Below, one piece after another: positions 44,292-53,339 of a stretch of DNA of 54,200 nt. Position 1 is the first letter of the stretch, and each line of letters starts with the position of its first letter. The notes beneath the pieces are model-generated. The model had not been told where the DNA came from and ran no database searches. It saw nothing but the letters and a program-made list of their open reading frames with translations. Location: positions 1 to 54,200 of the forward strand of contig JADLDI010000101.1 of NCBI GenBank assembly GCA_020846745.1. Direction: 5' to 3'. The stretch is from Bryobacterales bacterium (GTDB lineage Bacteria > Acidobacteriota > Terriglobia > Bryobacterales > Bryobacteraceae). Made by a program: the position numbers and the translations under genes.

Positions 44292-45295
44292 AGCGCTGGG
44301 CCGGGTTGCTTGCCGTGCCGCTGCTCGTGCTCCTCGCCATTCCCGCGGCCGACCTTTACTACAAGTCCTCGTGGGGCAAAGGCTGTGCGCGCTGCCACGA
44401 GATTCGCCCGCAACTCGACAGTTGGGAGCATTCGGCCCATCGCAAGATCAACTGCGTCGAGTGCCATCGCAGTTCGCTCACAACGAACGTCCGCCGCGTG
44501 GCGTCGCACCTGTTGGGCGACGTGCCGGACCAGCCCAAACTCCGCCACTCCGACGTACTCGCGATGGTGGACCAGTGCCGCGGCTGCCACCGGCAGGAGT
44601 TCGCCCAGTGGCAAGCCGGACCCCATGCCGCCACGTTCGAGCGCATCTTCACCGATAAAGAACACAACCGGAAGCGCCGCCTAATGGACGATTGCCTGCG
44701 TTGCCACGGCATGCACTTCGAAGGGGCCATCGGCGACTTAGTAACTCCGGTGTCCACCGGCGGACCCTGGCGGTTACTCAAACCGGAACTCGTCAAAAGT
44801 CCGGCCATCCCTTGCCTCGCTTGCCATGCGATGCATCGCGACGGCGCACCGTTGCTGAAAGACTCGCCGCCCGAGAAGTTCCGCCCCTCGCTTGCGCTCT
44901 ACGACCGGCGCAGCCAATCGGCCATCGCCACTCGGGACCTGCCGATTCCGATGCCCACCAGTCCGCCAGACCAGCGTCAGGCCCTCTGCTATCAATGCCA
45001 TGCGCCCTTGGCTTCCGGCCAAATCGCTTCCGGCGATGACCGGACGCCCAAAGGAGTGCACGCGGGCCTGAGTTGTCTCGCCTGTCACCAGAAGCACTCT
45101 CAATCGGCGCGGGCGTCGTGCGCCACCTGCCACCCGCGCCTGTCGAACTGCGGGCTCGACGTCGAGAAGATGGATACCACCTTTCTCAACGTAAAGTCCA
45201 AACATAACGTCCACTGGGTTGCCTGTAACGACTGTCACCCGAAAGGCATCCCGCCGCGCCCGAAGCCCGCTCCCCTCGCACGCGCCTCAAATTGA
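44288..45295 (+). CDS. Nine-haem cytochrome c
   Basis: A 335-aa protein with one N-terminal membrane anchor or uncleaved signal (LLAVPLLVLLAIPAADL) and nine CxxCH motifs at Cys33, 56, 97, 136, 176, 234, 263, 278 and 313. The first motifs resemble NapC/NrfH-type membrane cytochromes. ATG 44288 is in a 4-bp overlap with the flavoprotein stop, so expression is coupled. In canonical FAD-dehydrogenases the partner is a three-haem cytochrome; here it is three times as large. It is likely to take electrons from the flavoprotein and deliver them to quinone, another cytochrome or outside the cell. Confidence 0.93.
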   Translation: MKRWAGLLAVPLLVLLAIPAADLYYKSSWGKGCARCHEIRPQLDSWEHSAHRKINCVECHRSSLTTNVRRVASHLLGDVPDQPKLRHSDVLAMVDQCRGCHRQEFAQWQAGPHAATFERIFTDKEHNRKRRLMDDCLRCHGMHFEGAIGDLVTPVSTGGPWRLLKPELVKSPAIPCLACHAMHRDGAPLLKDSPPEKFRPSLALYDRRSQSAIATRDLPIPMPTSPPDQRQALCYQCHAPLASGQIASGDDRTPKGVHAGLSCLACHQKHSQSARASCATCHPRLSNCGLDVEKMDTTFLNVKSKHNVHWVACNDCHPKGIPPRPKPAPLARASN

Positions 45296-45381
45296 GCGCG
45301 TATTCTCGATGAAGTACTATTTAAACAGTTAGACTTCGGTCTTGCTGATTTCGCTTCCACCGCCACGTAACGGGAGTATCT

Positions 45382-47676
45382 TTGGACGCTGATGTTATAG
45401 CTCCGCCGGCTGATGCGTTAGCAGGGCCCAGGGTGAAAGAAACGCTTGCCATGCGCTTGGCATGGTGGCCTGTTTTCGGCTTCATCATCGCCCTACTGAT
45501 ACTCTGGGCCGCCGATTCGCGGGCCGAATATGGTTCGCCTTTTCTGCTGTTCGCTCTGAACTTCGTCTGCTCGGCTCTTACGTCGCTGTTTGTCGTGTTT
45601 CTGATCAGCAGAAGCTTCCTGCTTCGTGGGTCCATCAGTCTGCTGCTCACCGGATGCGGGGTCTTGTTGTGGGGTATCGGATCGGTGATATCGGTCGTTG
45701 TCGATCCTTATGGGGTGAATTCGACCATTACGATTCACAATATCTGCGCCTGGCTTGCCGCTCTATTCTTTTTGAGCGGCGCGCTCATTTCGCTTCGCGG
45801 CGAGCGCACCGTGGTTTCGAGCCGCACGTTGATCGTGGCGTGCTACCTGTCGGTGCTGGGCTTGATCCTGTTCATCTGTCACGCGACCGTAACCGGACAC
45901 ACGCCGGTCTTCTTTGTCCAGGGAACCGGAGGGACACCCATTCGTCAACTGTGTCTCGGGTCGGCGGTGGTGATGTTTGCGGCCACCGCGGTGCTACTGC
46001 GTTTGGCTCGCAGAAAGTCCGATACGGCATTCCTTTACTGGTACACGTTAGCCGTTGCCTTGATCGCCACCGGACTCCTCGGCGTGCTTCTCCAGTCCTC
46101 ATTCGGTAGTCCCCTCAATTGGACCGCCCGGGCCGCAATGCTCACCGCTGGGGTGTACATGTTTCTCTCGGCTCTGGCGTCGATGCGCGAAACCGAAAAC
46201 TGGGAGGTATCGTTGACCGCTGCGCTATCGCACGCCAGGCAACGTTATGCTGACCTGTTTCAACTGGCGGCCGATGGTGTCCTGGTCCATGAGTTCAGCG
46301 GCGATCGCCTGTTTGGCCGCATCCACGAAGCCAATCCCGCGATGTGCGCACTGGTGGGCTACACGGCGGAGCAACTCCGGGCCGCTCCTCCGCCCACGAT
46401 TGTGGCACCCGCCTCCGATCGGCCCGTGCACCAGACAGCGGCCGCCGGCCGAAGGGAAGTCGTACTCGTCAACAGTGCCGGCAACAGTTTCACCGCGGAG
46501 ATCAGCACACGCGTTTTCGTCCGCAACGGGGTTCGTTTCGGTTTATCGGTGGTTCGCGACGTCACTGCGCGCCGGCGCGCCGAAGACCAGCTGCGCGAAC
46601 TTGCCCAGCGGCTTACCTATCACGTGGACAACTCGCCGCTGGCCGTTGTCGAGTGGGGCCCGGATATGCGCATCTCGCGCTGGTCCGGCGAGGCCGAGCG
46701 CATGTTTGGCTGGACCTCCGCGGAGGTGCTGGGCAAGTCCATTCAGGATCTGCATTGGATCCACGCCGAAGATGAACACGCCGTCGTCGAGATGTGCGCG
46801 GACCTGCAACGCGGCACGTCGCAAAGTCACTCGTCCAACCGCAACCACCACAAAGACGGGTCTGTCCTCTACTGCGAGTGGTACAACTCGTGCCTCCGCG
46901 ACGAGCACGGCAACCTCCGGTCGATTCTGTCCCTTGTCCTCGACGTAACTGCCCGCACTCTTGCCGAACACGGCCTGCGCCGCGTCAATGCGGAACTGGA
47001 GCAGTTCGCCTACGCCGCCAGTCACGACCTGCAGGAACCCTTGCGCAACATCAGCCTGTTCGCCCAACTGCTGGAGTCCTCGTACGCAAACGTGCTCGAT
47101 GAGCGCGGTGCGGAGTATCTGCGTTACGTTACCTCCGGCGTGCATCGGATCAACGATCTGCTGTCGAGCCTGCGGGCCTACCTTCAACTGGGCGATGCTC
47201 CATCCGAGGTCCGCCCGGTTGACGCGCGGTCCATTGTGGGAGACGTGCTGCAGACCCTTCACCAGGCCATCGTCGCCGAGCAGGCAACCGTTACGGTCGG
47301 CGATCTTCCCCCGGTTGCCGTCGACCCCGTTCATTTGCAGCAGTTGTTCCAGAATCTGATCGGAAACGCTTTGAAGTTCCGCTCCACTGCCGCCCCCGAA
47401 ATCCACATCTCCGCTGTACCGCATGGGTCCAACGTCCGGTTCTGCGTCAAGGACAACGGCATTGGCATCGATCGGCAGTATGCCCGCCAGATCTTCGGCG
47501 TCTTTAAGCGGCTGCACTCCCACGCCAAGATCCCTGGTAGCGGCATCGGCCTCGCCATTTGCCACAAGATCGTCGAACGCTATAACGGCACAATCCATGT
47601 GGAATCCGCGCCCGGCCAGGGCGCAAGCTTCTATTTCTCCCTGCCGGCCGCGGCGCCGGCTAACGCAAGGAAATAA
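45382..47676 (+). CDS. Membrane PAS-PAS sensor histidine kinase
   Basis: A 764-aa protein with an N-terminal membrane sensor of about eight helices (residues about 25-275), then two PAS domains (ADLFQLAADGVLVHEF and LTYHVDNSPLAVVEW onward), a HisKA domain with the acceptor His in FAYAASHDLQEPLRN, and a HATPase_c domain (N-box NLIGNALKFR, DNGIGID, GSGIGLAICHKIVERYNG). The TTG start at 45382 has a GGGAG 5 nt upstream. No response regulator is adjacent, so it is an orphan kinase; the overall form is like light- or redox-sensing bacteriophytochrome-type kinases without a visible chromophore site. Confidence 0.93.
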   Translation: MDADVIAPPADALAGPRVKETLAMRLAWWPVFGFIIALLILWAADSRAEYGSPFLLFALNFVCSALTSLFVVFLISRSFLLRGSISLLLTGCGVLLWGIGSVISVVVDPYGVNSTITIHNICAWLAALFFLSGALISLRGERTVVSSRTLIVACYLSVLGLILFICHATVTGHTPVFFVQGTGGTPIRQLCLGSAVVMFAATAVLLRLARRKSDTAFLYWYTLAVALIATGLLGVLLQSSFGSPLNWTARAAMLTAGVYMFLSALASMRETENWEVSLTAALSHARQRYADLFQLAADGVLVHEFSGDRLFGRIHEANPAMCALVGYTAEQLRAAPPPTIVAPASDRPVHQTAAAGRREVVLVNSAGNSFTAEISTRVFVRNGVRFGLSVVRDVTARRRAEDQLRELAQRLTYHVDNSPLAVVEWGPDMRISRWSGEAERMFGWTSAEVLGKSIQDLHWIHAEDEHAVVEMCADLQRGTSQSHSSNRNHHKDGSVLYCEWYNSCLRDEHGNLRSILSLVLDVTARTLAEHGLRRVNAELEQFAYAASHDLQEPLRNISLFAQLLESSYANVLDERGAEYLRYVTSGVHRINDLLSSLRAYLQLGDAPSEVRPVDARSIVGDVLQTLHQAIVAEQATVTVGDLPPVAVDPVHLQQLFQNLIGNALKFRSTAAPEIHISAVPHGSNVRFCVKDNGIGIDRQYARQIFGVFKRLHSHAKIPGSGIGLAICHKIVERYNGTIHVESAPGQGASFYFSLPAAAPANARK

Positions 47677-49783
47677 GTCCGGCGGACTCCGCACATTCGA
47701 AGTACGAGCGCACCGCTTCCACCGCAAGCGGCACACCGAATTCCGCCATCACTGCCGCACGGATCTCTTCCATCGGCCGCTTGCCATCCACGTAGGCTAT
47801 CAGCGCGTCGCGAAAGCTGTTGACCCGAAGCGTGGGCTCCCCTTGAAGACGTAGTTCTTCTTCAGCCGCGTTGAGTGCCGTCCGTGCTCGGTCGCCTGAG
47901 GCGCCGCACTTCGAAAGCGCGCCGCCGATGTGCGGGAGGGGAACTTTGGCCGCCGGCACACGTGTATCTCCTGGTCCCTTAGGGGTTGCTGCTCCCATCG
48001 GTACGCCGACCTCGGCCATTGCTTCTCCGGCCCGTTGCTCCACCCGTGAGGCCATCTTGTCGATCGCTGCTTCGATCGGCGCGGAACGCGCAAATACCTT
48101 TGCCGATCGGATTCCCGCGGCCTCGCGCCGGTGGGTTTGGCCGACAATGGCCCTCACCAGTTCGTTATCGCTTGCTGATTCGTTATCGATTGCTGACTGC
48201 CGCGACACCGCGATACGTGCGGCGCGGGCCTTTGCTTCTCCGATGCTCTTGAACGCATGCGACAAGCTGAGTTGTGCGAACCGTTCCGCATCCGCGTCGT
48301 CTGCATAGGCCGTGGCGACAATGCCGGCCAGGTTGGCGAACACCACGCGGTGCAGTTGCGTGGGGTCCACCTGGTCCGGCGTGTCGTGGCTCGAATGATA
48401 GTGCTTCTCAGGCCACGCCGTGATAAACCAGCCCGGTACGCCCATGCGGTTGAAGATCTCGTGATCGCTGCCGGACATGAACGGCGACAGGCGGCCTTGC
48501 ATGCGGTTGCGCGACCCGGTTACGGAGATGATGTGGAAGTCCTTGTTCGCCGGATAGGCATGGTCGTTGTTGGCGTTCATGAAGTCGAGCACCGCGCCCA
48601 TCAGGCCGGTGAGGAAGTTCGGGTTATAGCCGGGCGTGTCGATGAACTGGAACACCGCTCCGCTTTTCATCAAATCCGCGCCCACCTGGTCGACATTAAA
48701 CGCCGCGATCCGCTTCACGGGAGCGTTGCCGTAACGCGAAAACCAGGCAGCCGTAGCCGTAAACTCCGGTCCCCAGAGGAACCGGATCGTCCGCAGCGGC
48801 CGGGGCAAGTCGCCTGACGCGATCAGCGCGTTGAGCGTGCGGGAGATTTCGATCAGCGCGGCGGAACCGGAAGCGTTGTCGTCCGCGCCGATCTCGTCCA
48901 GATGTGCGCCCACCGTGATCTCTTCGTTGGCGTACTTGGCGCCCGGGATGACTCCCGTTACCACATCAAGTGTGCCGGGCGCGATCGTCGCGTCCACGTC
49001 CACCCGCACCCTCACTGTTTCGCGGCGAAGGACGCTTCCGAGTTCCATCGCCCGATTGGGCGAGATCATGAATGCGAATGCGCCTTCGGGCACGTCCGCT
49101 GGCAGATAGCGCCACCCGATCAGGTACGGCAGTTCGCCGGGCATACGGTTTTGGCGGTCCCATTCGGGGATGGTCCAGTAGGAGACGATGCCGAGGGCGC
49201 CGCGCTCGCGCAAGGCCGGTCCGACAAGTGCCGACGGATCGGATGAGGTGAGGACGATCTTGCCGGCTACCGGCGTGCGATAATCCTCCGCCCGCAATCC
49301 TGCCCCGACATCAACCAGGTCCGCTTCAAGATGAGCCGTGCGGCTGTTGCGGCACACCGAGAAGGGTAGTTCGTCATAAGACGTGAGGCGCACCTTTTGC
49401 GGAGAGTTCATCCACAGCTCCCCTTTGCTCACGGTCCAGGAGAGAGGCGGACGCGTGCCCAGGTATTCCGATTTTCCGTCCGCCCGGAAGCGCTCAACCT
49501 TCACCTGCTCGAGTCCGGCTTCGCCGGCGCGCCGTGTGGCCCAGTCGACCGCCCATTTGTATTCGGCGGTCCCGTCCACACGCGGCGCCGTGAACAGCCG
49601 TGTAACGTCTTTGTGCGTCAGGTCGCCGGAACTCGTTTGAATCAGCTTAACGACGATTTCGTCTCGTAACGGAAGTCCGGTTCGGCGGCTGATGTGGCCG
49701 AATGGGGAGGGCTGCGCCGAGGCGCTTGTGAGATACAGAAGGCAGATAAGGACAGGGAAGCACCGTGTGCGGACGGAGGTCAT
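47660..49783 (-). CDS. Secreted M28 family peptidase with PA domain
   Basis: A 707-aa product with a signal peptide (CFPVLICLLYLTSASAQ). A PA-like insert lies near 150-270, followed by the M28 core with metal-binding VGAHLDEIGADDNASG, FNVDQVGADL, MSGSDHEIFN and SSHDTPDQVD. It resembles a periplasmic or extracellular aminopeptidase with two zinc ions. The C-terminal 150 residues (helical, ending in FECAESAGLISLR) are not recognised. It overlaps the histidine kinase end by 17 bp tail to tail. Upstream on the same strand lies the stump of a TonB receptor, which may once have imported the peptides it makes. Confidence 0.9.
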   Translation of the reverse strand: MTSVRTRCFPVLICLLYLTSASAQPSPFGHISRRTGLPLRDEIVVKLIQTSSGDLTHKDVTRLFTAPRVDGTAEYKWAVDWATRRAGEAGLEQVKVERFRADGKSEYLGTRPPLSWTVSKGELWMNSPQKVRLTSYDELPFSVCRNSRTAHLEADLVDVGAGLRAEDYRTPVAGKIVLTSSDPSALVGPALRERGALGIVSYWTIPEWDRQNRMPGELPYLIGWRYLPADVPEGAFAFMISPNRAMELGSVLRRETVRVRVDVDATIAPGTLDVVTGVIPGAKYANEEITVGAHLDEIGADDNASGSAALIEISRTLNALIASGDLPRPLRTIRFLWGPEFTATAAWFSRYGNAPVKRIAAFNVDQVGADLMKSGAVFQFIDTPGYNPNFLTGLMGAVLDFMNANNDHAYPANKDFHIISVTGSRNRMQGRLSPFMSGSDHEIFNRMGVPGWFITAWPEKHYHSSHDTPDQVDPTQLHRVVFANLAGIVATAYADDADAERFAQLSLSHAFKSIGEAKARAARIAVSRQSAIDNESASDNELVRAIVGQTHRREAAGIRSAKVFARSAPIEAAIDKMASRVEQRAGEAMAEVGVPMGAATPKGPGDTRVPAAKVPLPHIGGALSKCGASGDRARTALNAAEEELRLQGEPTLRVNSFRDALIAYVDGKRPMEEIRAAVMAEFGVPLAVEAVRSYFECAESAGLISLR

Positions 49784-49792
49784 GCGCTTCTT

Positions 49793-50113
49793 TTAGAACC
49801 GCATCCGGAATTCCAGATAGATGGTTCGCGGCGGATTGTTTTGCGAGGGCGTGAGCTGACCGAAGTTGGCCGTGGTCACGTTCAGGCTCTGGATGTTGGT
49901 GAAGTATGGGGTGTTGAACGCGTTGATGAAATCGGCGCGGACCTGGGTCTTGATCCGCTCCTTGAAAATCGGAATGTCCTTCGTGATCGAGAAGTCGAAC
50001 TGCTTCAGGCCCATGAATCGGACATCCGGAAAACGGGTGGGAAAGTCGCGCAGCGTGAAAGGCGCGGGGCCCGCCACACGCGGAAAGAGCGACGTGTCGA
50101 ACCAGCGCATCAT
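49793..50113 (-). pseudogene. C-terminal stump of an Oar-like TonB-dependent receptor
   Basis: A 106-aa fragment that keeps only the last strands of a carboxypeptidase-domain outer membrane receptor: RWFDTSLFP, FPDVRFMGLKQFDFSITKDIPIF, VRADFINAFNTPYFT and the terminal EFRMRF with aromatic end. Full receptors of this type exceed 1000 aa. The upstream part is missing, and a different gene starts where the receptor should continue. Without a signal peptide or plug it cannot function. Confidence 0.8.
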
Positions 50114-50730
50114 CGTGCGCTCGCTGCCGCGGCGGCCTTAGCTGCTTTGAGGTAGGTGTGGCCGGTGACGGGGACGGAACCTAGGTCTTGGATTTGTTTC
50201 TCGATGGTGAGGATCGCCTGTTGGGTGGAAAGGGCGTGGCGGACCTGATCGTCGACGGTTATGGGCCGGGCCATTCGTCTCGCAAATTCTTCAATCTTCG
50301 AGACATCGGCGAGCGGGGAGAAGGTTTCGGGGCGTTGTCCGTTTGAGTAGGCCTGAATGGCGCGGTCGGTTTGGAGCATAGGGATTTGGCGGAGGGCGGA
50401 GTTGTAGGACCCTTCCCAACGGAGGTAGTAGCGGCGGACTTTTTCGAGATTGGCTTCGTTTTGTTCGGTTGATTCTTGGGCGCGGAGCGACGCTTCTTTC
50501 TGGCGGCAGCGTTCGAGTTGCCAGTTGGCGGTGATGAGGCGCTGGAAGGCGAAGTCTTCGAGAGGACCGGCGGGGACGATTTCGTCTCGTAGTTCCGATT
50601 CCATTTGATCAAAGAATGGTCGCTCTTCTGCTGAGACGATGATGTTGGCTGTGGACAAGCCATGCTGGCGATTGTTCTGGGAGGAGGCTTGTTTGCCTGC
50701 TTCCGTGCGGGGTCCGGTTTGATGGGACAT
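50110..50730 (-). CDS. Hypothetical protein of the 'TEAGK..HGL' family
   Basis: A 206-aa protein. Its N-terminus (TGPRTEAGKQASSQNNRQHGLST) is shared by many acidobacterial and planctomycete hypothetical proteins; the rest is helical and charged, with EERPFFDQMESELRDEI, then a Trp/Arg-rich helix (ANWQLERCRQKE) and an Ala-rich end. AAAGGAG lies 9 nt before the ATG (50730). Its 3' end overlaps the TonB receptor stump by ATGA. The family is multi-copy in related genomes and its function is unknown; a mobile or DNA-related role is a guess. Confidence 0.75.
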   Translation of the reverse strand: MSHQTGPRTEAGKQASSQNNRQHGLSTANIIVSAEERPFFDQMESELRDEIVPAGPLEDFAFQRLITANWQLERCRQKEASLRAQESTEQNEANLEKVRRYYLRWEGSYNSALRQIPMLQTDRAIQAYSNGQRPETFSPLADVSKIEEFARRMARPITVDDQVRHALSTQQAILTIEKQIQDLGSVPVTGHTYLKAAKAAAAASAR

Positions 50731-51302
50731 TGCTTCGTGCTCCTTTCGCTGGAGTTGTGGTTAAACTCGGCAACCCCCTCCTTGACGGCCGGGGCACCGG
50801 TCGGGTGGGTCGGACACGACCGGAGGCGTGCGGAAAATAAAAAGCCGCCGCTAGGGCCGGCGGGTTCTTAGAGGATAGCGGGGCGCACGGAGACACGTCC
50901 ACTACCAAGATGTCAATGTAACATGGATTGGCGAGAAAGGAAACTCAATTTCGTTTGTTTAATGTTGATTGGGCGATGTGACATGCAAGAAGCGTGGAAT
51001 CAGCGAAGGGCACGGACATCTCGGATGTGTTGGCCATTTTGCGTTTCATTGCGGGGGGCGTTCGTAATTACTTGATTTTGAGGCTAGTTCTCGCATAAGT
51101 GGAAACAGTGCAGGCGAACTGGAGGGGGCGCTGGTTGGCTGGCGATTACGAACGACAGTGAGAGGATTTCACCAGGGTGGTCGCATGTTCTTGAAGTTGA
51201 GCGACTTAGCTTCTGGCGCGAAAGGGACGGAGCCGACTGCTGCTTTCGCGGAATTTGCGAACCCGTCTGATCAGGCTGACACGTTCAGCGACACGTTCAG
51301 CG
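50731..51302. other. Gene-free region of 572 bp
   Basis: No convincing coding frame. It holds the promoter of the TEAGK gene, a minus-strand terminator (50834-50863) and a clearly AT-richer stretch from about 50920 to 51120 that differs from the neighbours. I found no RNA gene or repeat. Confidence 0.5.
50834..50863 (-). terminator. Rho-independent terminator on the minus strand
   Basis: On the minus strand, CCGCCG and CGGCGG flank a 7-nt loop and are followed by CTTTTTATTTT. The stem lies at 50845-50863 and the T-run at 50834-50843. It would stop transcripts coming from the ankyrin gene side, 430 bp away, before they enter the TEAGK gene. Confidence 0.7.
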
Positions 51303-52823
51303 CTATCTTAAAAGCAAGTGCGTAATGTTGGAATGGCCACGCTCAGTGGCCCAACTGATTGCGGTGCGTCCACTGAAATCCTTTAGTGACACGTCGGCCC
51401 CTGCCCCGATCAGAATCACGACTTCCCGGTTCCCCCCATTACCAGCGGCCATCATTAGCGCCGTCAAGCCCTCAGGATTGCGTGCATCCACAAGAGCACC
51501 CTTAGCAATCAGCAGCGTCATGACGTCGGTCTTACCATTCAGAACAGCGCCCATTAAGGCAGTAGTCCCATCGGCAGTCTTGGCATTGACATTCGCTCCC
51601 CTGCTGAGGAGAAGCTCCACAGTCGCAGTACTTGTGCTCTTATCGCCTGCTATGTTTGTCAGAAGTGGTGTAAATCCCTTTTTGCTTCTGGCATTTGGAT
51701 TGGCACCGTGGCTCAGCAATTCCGAGACGATCTCTTTGTTCCCTTTTGCCGCTGCGAAACTTAGGGCAGTCAAACCTTCACTATTGACCTCATCGACACG
51801 GACGTTCCGTTGCAGCAGAAGCTTCACAGTGTCAGTCTGCCCCTTACTTGCCGCGATCATCAGGAGAGTCAAGCCAGCCGCACCGCGTTCATTAACACTC
51901 ACACCGCGATCCAGTAGGACTTGCAGCACCTCATTTTTGCCGTTCATGGCGGCGAGGCCGGCTGCGGCACCGCTCAGTCTTGCTCCGCGATCGATTAGTC
52001 TGGTCACGGTTGCTGCACTATCAACTGCACTATCAGCTAGCACCGCAAGTTCCACTGGCGTAGCACCGGTCTCTGTGGTCACATTTGCATGGGCACCCTT
52101 TGAGAGCAGGACTTCTGTCATCTCCGCCCTTCCGAGCGCGGCGGCTAGCAGAAGCGGTGTCGAGCCCCGAGTGGTTCGAGAGTTTACATCAGCGCCCCGT
52201 TCGATTAGCAGCATGAATATGTCTTGGAAGCCCAATTTGATAGGTATTCTCAAGACCTGCTCACCCCTATCATTCGGGGTGCTAATATCGGCACCACTAT
52301 CCAGCAGCAACCTGACAGCGCCGATCTTCCCCGAGGTTGCAGCATACATCAGCGGCGTACTTCCTTCACTGTCGCGGGCATTTACATCTCCGCCTTTCTT
52401 GATGATGAGTCCTGAGAGATCGACATTGCCTTTGGCGGCTGCTGCCATTAAGGCAGTTCGATGCTGAGCGCTACGTATGTTAACGTCTGCCCCTCGATTG
52501 ATTAGAAGTTTCGCTATGTCCGTGTGGCCTTGCTCAGCCGCGACTATCAACGGCGTGAAACCGCCCGAAGGATCGCTGTCTCTAGTGTTGACGTTAGTGC
52601 CCCTGTCTAGCCACGCGGCAACGTCAGCAGTTGCGCCGGCTTTGACGGATTCAAAAATGCTCTCGGGCATGGGCTTACGGGAGCACCCAACTCCCATGAC
52701 GGCCAAGCTTGAAAGCAACAGCGTCATGGCGAACAGGCGAATCGCGCTAATCGAAATGGGGCGTCCAGCACGGCGGCAGTTAGTTGCCCGAATCTCCAGA
52801 GGTGCGAGACAGCATGTGGTCAT
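51303..52823 (-). CDS. Ankyrin-repeat lipoprotein
   Basis: A 506-aa protein with a lipobox near residue 47 (SLAVMGVGC), followed by about 12 to 13 ankyrin repeats of 33-34 aa (typical GFTPLIVAAEQGHTDIAKLL, STPLMYAATSGK, GLTALMMAAGNGG) that fill the whole mature part to the last residue. It is likely anchored to a membrane facing the periplasm and serves as a protein-binding scaffold. The start may be ATG 52823 or ATG 52727; the upstream Arg gives a better signal peptide, so the first is kept. It is flanked by mobile-element remnants, but its base use is not extreme. Confidence 0.85.
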   Translation of the reverse strand: MTTCCLAPLEIRATNCRRAGRPISISAIRLFAMTLLLSSLAVMGVGCSRKPMPESIFESVKAGATADVAAWLDRGTNVNTRDSDPSGGFTPLIVAAEQGHTDIAKLLINRGADVNIRSAQHRTALMAAAAKGNVDLSGLIIKKGGDVNARDSEGSTPLMYAATSGKIGAVRLLLDSGADISTPNDRGEQVLRIPIKLGFQDIFMLLIERGADVNSRTTRGSTPLLLAAALGRAEMTEVLLSKGAHANVTTETGATPVELAVLADSAVDSAATVTRLIDRGARLSGAAAGLAAMNGKNEVLQVLLDRGVSVNERGAAGLTLLMIAASKGQTDTVKLLLQRNVRVDEVNSEGLTALSFAAAKGNKEIVSELLSHGANPNARSKKGFTPLLTNIAGDKSTSTATVELLLSRGANVNAKTADGTTALMGAVLNGKTDVMTLLIAKGALVDARNPEGLTALMMAAGNGGNREVVILIGAGADVSLKDFSGRTAISWATERGHSNITHLLLR

Positions 52824-52869
52824 ACGGGTGAGAGTTTAACATCTGCGCCGCAACTGGTCGAGCCGTCGA

Positions 52870-53172
52870 TCGCTAAGCGGCTGAATGCCGCCTACGCGTT
52901 AGAAGAGTCCACGTTCCGGTGCAGCTTCGGAAGACCCTCGCCAGCACGAACGTGATTGAGTCGGCCTTCGCCATCGTCGAACGGGTTTGTGTAAACGTGA
53001 AGCGCTGGCACGGCGGTTACCAGCGCGAACGTTGGTCGGCTCCGGGCTGCTCGTCGCGGAAAAGCAATTCCGCCGCGTCAAGGCGCACAAGCAAATACCT
53101 TTGCTGTCGGAGGAGTTGGAGAAATTAGTCCAGCCCAAGTCCAACGTTGCCAAGGATAGGAGAGCGTCGTAA
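52870..53172 (+). pseudogene. Frameshifted C-terminal remnant of an IS256-type transposase
   Basis: In one frame (about 52919-53035) the translation is LRKTLASTNVIESAFAIVE..NVKRWHGGYQRERW and in the next frame (about 53036-53172) it continues GSGLLVAEKQFRRVKAHK. Together they read as the C-terminus of a mutator/IS256 transposase (TLxSTNxIES..RWxxxxQRxRW). A one-base loss separates the two parts, and the rest of the gene is absent. No terminal inverted repeats were found nearby. Confidence 0.75.
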
Positions 53173-53339
53173 AGTGAATGGATCGAGGGTCGCTAACTTT
53201 CAACGACGATCCGGGCATTCCCATTCTAAATCAAATTGTTTGTTTATGACACAGTAGTACTAGTTTAAAGAGAAGTATACATCCGTGATTATCAGTGCGG
53301 GACTGTGCAGGACAAATGAGAATAGGATGACACTTTAAA

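Noticed and set aside
51325..52467. 380-aa plus-strand frame with repeated Ser/Ala/Pro units
   Set aside because: Its repeats mirror the ankyrin repeats on the other strand.
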